A stretch of 16,521 nucleotides of DNA from an uncultured Collinsella sp. GTDB taxonomy: Bacteria; Actinomycetota; Coriobacteriia; Coriobacteriales; Coriobacteriaceae. The first letter of the stretch is position 1, and each line of letters opens with the position of its first letter. Below are positions 1-4,742 of this stretch, piece by piece. The stretch lies in contig CALKBB010000292.1 of NCBI GenBank assembly GCA_937989795.1, positions 1-16,521 of the forward strand, read 5' to 3'. The position numbers and the translations under genes are program-made. The notes beneath the pieces are model-generated. The model was not told the origin of the DNA, made no database searches, and saw only the letters and a program-made list of their open reading frames with translations.

Positions 1-189
1 GAGGAGCCCACGCGCGAGCTTGCCGATATCCTTACGCGCCGCGAGCAGCTTGCGGCGGATGGCGCGGAGCCCCTGCATCGCTTTGCCACGACATCCGATA
101 ACATCGCCGAGTTCGCGGTGGCTGGTAGCTTTATCTTTGGTCAGCCGCTCAAGAGCGTCGAACATGTCGACTTGGAGGAGCTACGCTAG
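1..189 (+). CDS. murI: Glutamate racemase, C-terminal fragment
   Basis: The window opens inside an open frame (frame 1) that ends at TAG 187-189, giving the last 62 residues of a protein. The tail contains HRFATTSDNIAEF followed by GSFIFGQPL and ends VEHVDLEELR. This 'H-x-F-x-T-[ST]-D-x-x-x-F' ending followed by a short hydrophobic stretch is typical of the C-terminus of glutamate racemases, which convert L-glutamate to D-glutamate for peptidoglycan. The active-site cysteines and the start lie outside the window, so the call rests on the C-terminal signature and on the neighbours: murI-rph-rdgB is a common bacterial order. The next gene starts 42 nt later, so co-transcription with rph is likely. 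The gene is partial because of the window edge, with no sign of damage. Confidence 0.72.
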   Translation, partial: EEPTRELADILTRREQLAADGAEPLHRFATTSDNIAEFAVAGSFIFGQPLKSVEHVDLEELR

Positions 190-231
190 CGCGCTCACTT
201 TTGACAGTCCTTGGTCGAGAAGGGTCTTCTT

Positions 232-957
232 ATGGAATATATGCAGGTCAACCGCGCCAATGGCCGCGCCGCCAACGAGCTGCGCCCCGTTAAGCTCACC
301 CGCGGGGTCATGAAGCACGCCCACGGCTCGTGCCTGGCCGAGTTCGGCGACACGCGCGTACTGTGCGCCGCCACCATCGAAGAGGGCGTGCCGGGCTGGC
401 GCAAGGGCGCCAAGGCCGGCTGGGTAACGGCGGAATATGCGATGCTGCCGGCCTCGACCGGCAAACGTTGCAAACGCGAGCATGCCAACCGCAAGGGCCG
501 CTCCATGGAGATCGAGCGGCTCATCGGGCGCAGCCTGCGCACTGTCGTCAACATGAAGGCGCTCGGCGAGTACACCGTTACCGTCGACTGCGATGTGATT
601 CAGGCCGATGGCGGTACACGCACGGCGAGCATTACCGGCGCCTGGGTGGCGCTGCGCGATGCCCTTGCCATGTGGGTCGAGGCGGGCAAGCTCGAGCGCA
701 TCCCGCTCACGGGCCAGGTTGCCGCGATTTCTATGGGTGTCGTCGACGGCAACACCCTGCTCGACCTCGATTATTCCGAGGACAGCCACGCCGAGGTCGA
801 CATGAACCTCGTCGCCACCGATTCCGGCGAGATGATTGAGCTCCAGGGTACCGGCGAGCAGGCGCCCTTCGACCGTAAGCGTCTCAACGCCCTGCTTGAC
901 TTGGGCGACAAGGGCATCGCCGAGCTCATCGAGCTTCAGCGCCAGGCCCTCGCCTAA
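232..957 (+). CDS. rph: Ribonuclease PH
   Basis: This is a 241-residue phosphorolytic 3'-to-5' exoribonuclease that trims tRNA precursors, releasing nucleoside diphosphates. Family hallmarks run along the whole chain: NELRPVKLTRGVMKHAHGS near the N-terminus, EFGDTRVLCAATIEEGVP, GWVTAEYAMLPASTGKR, the phosphate-site region RSMEIERLIGRSLR, and CDVIQADGGTRTASITGAW in the core. Length is normal for the family. A TTG at 211 is in frame, but ATG 232 is preferred because GAGAAGGG (217-224) sits 7 nt upstream of it; a further ATG at 241 is possible. The gene follows murI by 42 nt and is closed by a strong hairpin terminator directly after the stop codon. No missing key residue was noticed. Confidence 0.95.
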   Translation: MEYMQVNRANGRAANELRPVKLTRGVMKHAHGSCLAEFGDTRVLCAATIEEGVPGWRKGAKAGWVTAEYAMLPASTGKRCKREHANRKGRSMEIERLIGRSLRTVVNMKALGEYTVTVDCDVIQADGGTRTASITGAWVALRDALAMWVEAGKLERIPLTGQVAAISMGVVDGNTLLDLDYSEDSHAEVDMNLVATDSGEMIELQGTGEQAPFDRKRLNALLDLGDKGIAELIELQRQALA

Positions 958-994
958 CCTGCCAAAAAGGGATGTTAATTTTGGCAGGTTTTAT
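958..994 (+). terminator. Intrinsic terminator after rph
   Basis: A perfect 10-bp stem begins on the first base after the rph stop codon: CCTGCCAAAA (958-967) pairs with TTTTGGCAGG (979-988) around an 11-nt loop, followed by TTTTAT. It separates murI-rph from rdgB-dtd. The A/T pairs at the inner end of the stem are unusual, but the outer half is GC-rich. Confidence 0.8.
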
Positions 995-1101
995 CTGGGA
1001 AAACGTCGAAGTATAAGACTGCCGTTGATTGAGAGGGGAGAGAGGCCGAGGTCCTCGTCGTCCTCAACACGGCATTGCTATAAGAGACAAGGAGGCCAGC
1101 T

Positions 1102-1743
1102 ATGGCACTTGAGAAGATTGACATCGACACCCTCGACCCGGCGGCGACCATCGTCGTGGCAACGGGCAACGCCCATAAGCTCACCGAGATCGAGGCCATT
1201 TTGGGCAAGGTCATGCCCGAGGTGCGCTTTGTGGCGCTCGGCCAGCTGGGCGATTTTGAGGATCCCGAGGAAAACGGCACGACGTTTTTGGAGAACGCCA
1301 TCATCAAGGCGCAGGCTGCCGTCGAAGAGACAGGGCTCATGGCCATTGCCGACGATTCGGGCCTGGTCGTCGACGCGCTGGACGGTGAGCCCGGTGTGTA
1401 TAGCGCGCGCTACGCGGGCGTTCACGGCGACGATGCCGCCAACAATGCCAAGCTGCTCGTAAATCTGGAGGGCGTGGCCGACGAGGACCGCACTGCGCGC
1501 TTTATGAGCGTCGTCGCGCTCATCGACACGGACGGTTTGGTCACCTATGGTGAGGGCGCCTGCGAGGGCGTTATCGCACACGAGGGCCGCGGCGATCACG
1601 GCTTTGGCTACGACCCGCTGTTCCTGCCGGTCGACACGCCGGGCAAGACCATGGCCGAGCTGACGGCTGACGAGAAGAACGCCATCAGCCATCGTTTCCA
1701 CGCGCTCGAGCATCTGTCCGCCAAGCTGACGGGCGAGGAGTAG
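1102..1743 (+). CDS. rdgB: XTP/dITP diphosphatase (Ham1/RdgB family)
   Basis: This is a 213-residue house-cleaning pyrophosphatase that hydrolyses ITP, dITP and XTP to monophosphates, keeping deaminated purines out of nucleic acids. Visible family motifs are VVATGNAHKLTEIEAIL (about residues 18-34, the nucleotide-binding N-terminus), the metal-binding ADDSGLVVDAL with GEPGVYSARYAG (about 87-110), GFGYDPLFLP (about 169-178), and the base-specificity loop KNAISHR near the C-terminus. Length is slightly above the usual 195-205 because of a short N-terminal extension. The start is ATG 1102 with a full AAGGAGG (1089-1095) 6 nt upstream. The following dtd begins 3 nt after this stop, so the two are co-transcribed. 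The 108 nt between the rph terminator and this start hold weak -10-like hexamers (TATAAG at 1012 and 1079) but no convincing promoter. Confidence 0.95.
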   Translation: MALEKIDIDTLDPAATIVVATGNAHKLTEIEAILGKVMPEVRFVALGQLGDFEDPEENGTTFLENAIIKAQAAVEETGLMAIADDSGLVVDALDGEPGVYSARYAGVHGDDAANNAKLLVNLEGVADEDRTARFMSVVALIDTDGLVTYGEGACEGVIAHEGRGDHGFGYDPLFLPVDTPGKTMAELTADEKNAISHRFHALEHLSAKLTGEE

Positions 1744-1746
1744 GCC

Positions 1747-2193
1747 ATGCGTGCGGTGGTGCAGCGCGTGCTCAACGCCGGCGTGACGGTCGACGGCGAA
1801 TGCGTGGGTCGCATTGGGCGCGGCTACCTGGTGCTGCTGGGCGTGGGTCACGGCGACACACGTGCCGAGGCCGACAAGCTGTGGGGCAAGCTCCGCGGGC
1901 TGCGTATCAACGAGGACGAGAACGGCAAGACCAACCTGGCACTTGCCGATGTCGACGGCGAGGTACTCGTGGTGTCGCAGTTCACGCTGTTTGCCGACTG
2001 CCGCCACGGCCGCCGTCCGTCGTTTACGGATGCCGGCGCCCCCGATGTCGCCAACGAGCTCTACGAGTACTTCTTGACGCTTGTGCGCGAGGACGTTGAG
2101 CATGTGGCGCACGGTATCTTTGGCGCCGATATGAAAGTCGATCTTGTCAACGACGGTCCGTTCACCATCGTCTTGGACACCGACAACCTTTAG
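1747..2193 (+). CDS. dtd: D-aminoacyl-tRNA deacylase
   Basis: This 148-residue protein hydrolyses D-amino acids (for example D-Tyr) from mischarged tRNAs, and Gly from tRNA-Ala, protecting translation. It has the standard start MRAVVQRVLNAGVTVDG, the catalytic SQFTLFADCRHGRRPSF segment (about residues 78-94) and the cis-Gly-Pro motif near the C-terminus, here NDGPFTIVL (usually NxGPVT). Length is exactly that of the family. ATG 1747 lies 3 nt after the rdgB stop, and its ribosome site (GGCGAGGAG) is inside the rdgB end, so translation is probably coupled. A perfect 12-bp hairpin, found a second time after lysS, begins on the first base after the stop. Confidence 0.95.
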   Translation: MRAVVQRVLNAGVTVDGECVGRIGRGYLVLLGVGHGDTRAEADKLWGKLRGLRINEDENGKTNLALADVDGEVLVVSQFTLFADCRHGRRPSFTDAGAPDVANELYEYFLTLVREDVEHVAHGIFGADMKVDLVNDGPFTIVLDTDNL

Positions 2194-2221
2194 GTTACGC
2201 GGTTTTACCAAACCGCGTAAC
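2194..2221. repeat. Stop-codon-adjacent palindromic hairpin, copy 1
   Basis: GTTACGCGGTTT (2194-2205) and its exact reverse complement (2210-2221) flank the 4-nt loop TACC. The hairpin begins directly after the dtd stop codon. There is no T-run behind it, so it is not a classical intrinsic terminator. A second copy lies after lysS (6711-6737). The outer 11 bp are identical and the innermost pair changes from T-A to C-G, so pairing is preserved. A REP-like dispersed palindrome or a 3'-end mRNA stabilising hairpin are both possible. Confidence 0.7.
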
Positions 2222-2241
2222 AACTGGTCATGCGAGATTGT

Positions 2242-2273
2242 CGTCTGATACGTATTCGAGACGGGGCTTTTTT
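2242..2273 (+). terminator. Possible terminator after dtd
   Basis: A short stem, CGTCT (2242-2246) with AGACG (2259-2263), is followed by GGGGC and a run of six T (2268-2273). The stem is weak and the T-run is offset from its base. The 12-bp hairpin just upstream may contribute. It is called mainly from the T-run and its place at the end of rdgB-dtd, ahead of the veg promoter. Confidence 0.4.
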
Positions 2274-2279
2274 AGCTAC

Positions 2280-2309
2280 TTGCGTATGGCGGCGGCAGGG
2301 TGCTATAGT
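2280..2309 (+). promoter_or_regulatory. Promoter for veg-ispE
   Basis: A -35-like TTGCGT (2280-2285) and a -10 TATAGT (2304-2309) are spaced by 18 bp, in the gap between the dtd terminator region and veg. The expected transcript start is near 2316, giving a leader of about 60 nt that contains a terminator-like hairpin. Confidence 0.6.
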
Positions 2310-2329
2310 ATTAGAGTTTTGTCTATCTT

Positions 2330-2349
2330 AGGGGTATTATCCCCTTTTT
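2330..2349 (+). promoter_or_regulatory. Terminator-like hairpin in the veg leader
   Basis: AGGGG (2330-2334) pairs with CCCCT (2341-2345) around the loop TATTAT, and T's continue to 2349. It sits between the veg promoter and the veg ribosome site (GGAGG 2364-2368). It is a small but complete stem plus U-tract, so it may act as an attenuator or partial terminator. Confidence 0.45.
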
Positions 2350-2376
2350 GAATTGCACCTTCTGGAGGCCCTGTTC

Positions 2377-2673
2377 ATGGAAGAGATGGAAGTCAATCAC
2401 GTCGACGACATCCACGAGAAGCTGACCGATATGGTGGGCGATCGCGTCAAGGTGAAGGCCAACATGGGCCGTACCCGCGTCGTCGAGCGCATGGGCACCA
2501 TCAAGAGCGTCCACCCCGCCGTCTTCATTGTCGAGGTTGACGAGCGTCGTGGCCGCAAGTCGCGTCAGTCCTACCAGTATATCGATGTGCTCACCGGTCA
2601 GGTCGAGCTGTTCGACCCCGAGAGCGGCGAGCACATCTTTACCCCGCTCGGCAATCAGCTCGAGGAGCATTAA
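2377..2673 (+). CDS. veg: Veg family protein
   Basis: This 98-residue protein matches the Veg family. It shares the pattern DIHEKLTDMVGDRVKVKANMGR, then RVVERMGTIKSVHPAVFIVEVDE and SYQYIDVLTGQVEL with the B. subtilis protein (known 'KANGGRRK...ERSG...YPSVFV...SYSYADVLT...VEL'). The fold is a small beta-barrel-like domain. In B. subtilis Veg stimulates biofilm-gene expression by opposing SinR; SinR is not expected here, so its role in this organism is unknown. It may bind nucleic acid. The start ATG 2377 has GGAGG 8 nt upstream; an in-frame TTG at 2353 has no such site. The C-terminal extension (DPESGEHIFTPLGNQLEEH) is longer than in B. subtilis. ispE starts 2 nt after the stop, the same order as in Firmicutes (veg near ispE). 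Confidence 0.85.
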   Translation: MEEMEVNHVDDIHEKLTDMVGDRVKVKANMGRTRVVERMGTIKSVHPAVFIVEVDERRGRKSRQSYQYIDVLTGQVELFDPESGEHIFTPLGNQLEEH

Positions 2674-2675
2674 CG

Positions 2676-3572
2676 GTGACCGATCGGTCCCTGACTCTTT
2701 CCGCGCCGGCAAAGATTAACCTCTACCTGGGGGTTCATACCGAGCGCGATGACCGCGGCTACCACAGGGTCGATTCCCTGATGGCGGCCGTCGGTCTTTC
2801 CGATACCGTGATGGTCACGCCGTCGCAGGCGCTGACCGTCCAGACGGTTCCAGCATCAGATTTTCCCATGCAAAAGAATACGGCGTATCGGGCTGCGGTT
2901 GCTATGGCCGAGCATTATGGTCGCGAGGCAAACATCTGCGTGACGATTGAGAAGCGCATTCCATTGTGCGCCGGCTTGGGCGGCCCCTCGACGGATGCGG
3001 CCGCGGTCATTGTCGCCTTGGCGGAGCTCTGGGGCATTGATCGCACCGACCCAGCGCTCGACGATATTGCGCGGGGCATTGGTGCTGACGTCCCGTTCTT
3101 TTTGCACGCGAGCCCTGCGTTCTACGTAGGCGGGGGAGACGTGCTGGCAACTGAGTACCCCGCGCTGCCCGCGACGCCCGTCGTGCTGGTCAAGCCGCGC
3201 GAGGCAAGCGTTTCGACAATTGAAGCCTATCGACGTTTTGACGAGGCCCCGGTGCCTGCGGACAAGCCCGGCGCGATAGCTTCTGCCTTGCGTGCTGGTG
3301 ATGCCGAGACGGCATATGCGCTCATCCATAACAACCTAGGTGTCATTTCCGCACAGATGGAGCCGCAGATTCAAACGGTTCTCGATTGGCTGCGTAAACA
3401 GGACGGCACCGTTGCTGTAGATGTGTGCGGATCGGGCGCCTGTTCGTTTGCCATTTGCGACACCGCCGCCACGGCCGAAAGGCTTGCGGACGCTGCCCAG
3501 CAAAAAGGCTGGTGGGCCTGCGCGACTGAGCTTATTCCCAACACGGTTCAAATCGACGCTTCAAAGAAATAA
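2676..3572 (+). CDS. ispE: 4-diphosphocytidyl-2-C-methyl-D-erythritol kinase
   Basis: A 298-residue GHMP-family kinase that phosphorylates CDP-ME in the non-mevalonate (MEP) isoprenoid pathway. The N-terminus SAPAKINLYLGVHTERDDRGYHRVDSLM is the IspE signature. The ATP-binding glycine loop is IPLCAGLGGPSTDAAAV (about residues 91-107), followed by GADVPFFL (about 141-148) and the C-terminal GHMP motif VCGSGACSFAIC. In the loop the common GLGGGSSDAA reads GLGGPSTDAA, a substitution that may be normal for this lineage. The start is GTG 2676, two bases after the veg stop, with GAGGAG (2662-2667) 8 nt upstream; no better ATG exists near the conserved N-terminus. Translation is probably coupled to veg. 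No terminator is obvious before the tRNA gene 49 nt downstream. Confidence 0.95.
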   Translation: MTDRSLTLSAPAKINLYLGVHTERDDRGYHRVDSLMAAVGLSDTVMVTPSQALTVQTVPASDFPMQKNTAYRAAVAMAEHYGREANICVTIEKRIPLCAGLGGPSTDAAAVIVALAELWGIDRTDPALDDIARGIGADVPFFLHASPAFYVGGGDVLATEYPALPATPVVLVKPREASVSTIEAYRRFDEAPVPADKPGAIASALRAGDAETAYALIHNNLGVISAQMEPQIQTVLDWLRKQDGTVAVDVCGSGACSFAICDTAATAERLADAAQQKGWWACATELIPNTVQIDASKK

Positions 3573-3604
3573 AAATTTCTCTAGCACGCGGCGAAAATCT
3601 TTGT

Positions 3605-3610
3605 TACTAT
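3605..3610 (+). promoter_or_regulatory. -10 candidate for tRNA-Pro
   Basis: TACTAT (3605-3610; overlapping TATAGT at 3608-3613) lies 11 nt before the mature tRNA 5' end, the usual position for a tRNA promoter -10. The upstream region has only weak -35 candidates (for example CTAGCA 3581-3586 at an 18-bp spacing). Read-through from ispE is also possible. Confidence 0.4.
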
Positions 3611-3621
3611 AGTCGAGCTAA

Positions 3622-3698
3622 CGGGTTGTGGCTCAGTTTGGTAGAGCACTGCGTTCGGGACGCAGGGGTCGCTGGTTCAAATCCAGTCAACCCGACCA
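3622..3698 (+). tRNA. tRNA-Pro (anticodon CGG), CCA encoded
   Basis: A full cloverleaf of 77 nt can be drawn by hand. The acceptor CGGGTTG pairs with CAACCCG. The D stem is GCTC/GAGC with a GG in the loop. The anticodon stem CTGCG/CGCAG holds the loop TTCGGGA, giving anticodon CGG (codon CCG, Pro). The variable loop is 5 nt, and the T arm has TTCAAAT closed by GCTGG/CCAGT with one G-T pair. Discriminator A73 and an encoded CCA end the gene. The C1-G72 pair is characteristic of bacterial tRNA-Pro. A strong terminator follows within 11 nt, so the gene is the last in its transcript. Confidence 0.95.
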
Positions 3699-3708
3699 GA
3701 GCATGAGG

Positions 3709-3737
3709 AGGGACCGCTTCTTGCGGTCCCTTTTTTT
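3709..3737 (+). terminator. Intrinsic terminator after tRNA-Pro
   Basis: AGGGACCGC (3709-3717) pairs perfectly with GCGGTCCCT (3723-3731) around the loop TTCTT, and the T-run covers 3731-3737. It is one of the strongest terminators in the window and isolates the tRNA from tatA. Confidence 0.92.
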
Positions 3738-3745
3738 AGCTAGTG

Positions 3746-3774
3746 TTGTGATACCGCGATACCCGCGGTATACT
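3746..3774 (+). promoter_or_regulatory. tatA promoter overlaid by a palindrome
   Basis: TTGTGA (3746-3751) and TATACT (3769-3774) are spaced by exactly 17 bp, a good sigma-70-type promoter. The whole spacer is filled by an inverted repeat: ATACCGCG (3751-3758) and CGCGGTAT (3764-3771) around ATACC. It runs from the last base of the -35 into the -10. A repressor bound here would block RNA polymerase; alternatively it is a chance fold. The predicted transcript start is near 3781, giving a leader of about 30 nt. Confidence 0.65.
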
Positions 3775-3810
3775 CATTCGAGCTTGTCTCGCTGTATTGT
3801 GGAGGTCTAC

Positions 3811-4086
3811 ATGTTTGGACTGAGGGCTCCTGAGCTCATCATTATTCTCGTCGTTGTCCTGATTATCTTCGGGCCCAAGAACCTGCCGAAGCTCGGCAAG
3901 TCCCTCGGCTCTACCGTCAAGAATATCCGTGAGGGTATGGAGGGCGACGATAAGGCCGAGACCAAGCAGGCCGAGGAGGTCGTGGTCGAGCAGTCCGAGG
4001 AGGACAAGGAGATCGCTGAGCTCGAGGCCAAGCTCGCTGCTGCCAAGAAGAAGCAGGCAGAGGACAGCGACGCGGACGCAGAGTAG
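3811..4086 (+). CDS. tatA: Sec-independent protein translocase TatA
   Basis: A 91-residue pore-forming subunit of the twin-arginine translocase, which exports folded proteins across the cytoplasmic membrane. The classic layout is visible: a short N-terminus (MFGLRAPEL), one membrane helix IIILVVVLIIF (about residues 9-19), the hinge FGPKNLPKLGKSLG (about 19-32), an amphipathic helix, then a long charged cytoplasmic tail rich in Glu, Ala and Lys. ATG 3811 has GGAGG (3801-3805) 5 nt upstream. The open frame extends back through the tRNA, but that part is not coding. No tatC is present in the window, so the partner is encoded elsewhere. It could be named TatA/E; TatB is unlikely given the hinge and the lack of the Glu pattern. 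It is a single-gene unit with its own promoter and terminator. Confidence 0.93.
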   Translation: MFGLRAPELIIILVVVLIIFGPKNLPKLGKSLGSTVKNIREGMEGDDKAETKQAEEVVVEQSEEDKEIAELEAKLAAAKKKQAEDSDADAE

Positions 4087-4111
4087 TCCCATCCCTTTGG
4101 GGTGAGCACCT

Positions 4112-4144
4112 GACCGGCTTGCCCGCAGGCTAGCCGGTCTTTTT
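4112..4144 (+). terminator. Intrinsic terminator after tatA
   Basis: GACCGGCT (4112-4119) pairs with AGCCGGTC (4132-4139). Inside, GCC/GGC pair across a T-T mismatch around a CGCA loop. Five T's (4140-4144) follow, then CGTTTT. The position 25 nt after the tatA stop fits a terminator. Confidence 0.88.
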
Positions 4145-4192
4145 CGTTTTGTTGACAGTTGATTGTTTGATCAGAGTTGGGGAGATATCCGT

Positions 4193-4663
4193 ATGGACGC
4201 AAGCCAGATCGTACTGACCGCTGAGGGCCGCCAGAAGCTCGTCGAGGAGCTCGCTTGGCGTGAGGGCGATTACGCCAAGGAGATCGTCGAGGACATCAAG
4301 GAAGCCCGCGCGTTCGGCGACCTTTCGGAGAACTCCGAGTACGACGCCGCTAAGGACAAGCAGGCCCAGAACGCCGCTCGTATTGCCGAGATCCAGGCCA
4401 TCCTCGCCAACGCTCAGGTTGCTGCCACCACGGGCGACCTGACCGTCTCCATCGGTTCCACCGTTTCGCTGATTGATCCCAACGGCGAGGTCATGGAAGT
4501 CACGCTCGTCGGTACCACCGAGACCAACTCGCTCGAGCACAAGATTTCCAACGAGTCTCCGGTCGGTCACGCCATCATCGGTCACGGCGAGGGCGACTCC
4601 GTCGAGGTCGTTACGCCTTCCGGCAAGACTCGCGTCTACACCATCGCCAAGATCGCACGCTAG
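4193..4663 (+). CDS. greA: Transcription elongation factor GreA
   Basis: A 156-residue factor that enters the RNA polymerase secondary channel and stimulates cleavage of backtracked transcripts. The N-terminal coiled coil (about residues 8-75) carries the functional acidic tip GDLSENSEYDAAKDKQA. The C-terminal FKBP-like domain has the family sequence SPVGHAIIGHGEGDSVEVVTP. Length is typical. ATG 4193 has GGGGAG (4179-4184) 8 nt upstream; an in-frame TTG at 4163 lacks a ribosome site and would add residues outside the family. A perfect TTGACA lies at 4152-4157, but no matching -10 was found, so the promoter is unresolved and read-through from tatA is possible. A strong hairpin terminator lies between this gene and lysS. 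Confidence 0.96.
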   Translation: MDASQIVLTAEGRQKLVEELAWREGDYAKEIVEDIKEARAFGDLSENSEYDAAKDKQAQNAARIAEIQAILANAQVAATTGDLTVSIGSTVSLIDPNGEVMEVTLVGTTETNSLEHKISNESPVGHAIIGHGEGDSVEVVTPSGKTRVYTIAKIAR

Positions 4664-4691
4664 ACCACGGTCCCGCGTAAAGGTATGTTTT

Positions 4692-4724
4692 CGCTCCCTG
4701 GGACCGAATCCTGGGGAGCGTTTT
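4692..4724 (+). terminator. Intrinsic terminator between greA and lysS
   Basis: CGCTCCC (4692-4698) pairs with GGGAGCG (4714-4720). The stem continues inward through two G-T wobbles and GGA/TCC around the loop CCGAA, about 12 bp in all, followed by TTTT. The lysS ribosome site begins only 6 nt later, so the hairpin could also act as a leader attenuator for lysS. No separate lysS promoter was recognised. Confidence 0.82.
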
Positions 4725-4742
4725 AGTTTGAGGAGCTAACTT

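Noticed and set aside
3628..3810. N-terminal extension of the tatA frame back into the tRNA gene
   Set aside because: The extension crosses the tRNA, a strong terminator and the tatA promoter. The TatA N-terminus starts at ATG 3811 with a good ribosome site.
4152..4157. Perfect TTGACA upstream of greA
   Set aside because: No acceptable -10 lies 15-19 bp downstream, so no promoter is called.
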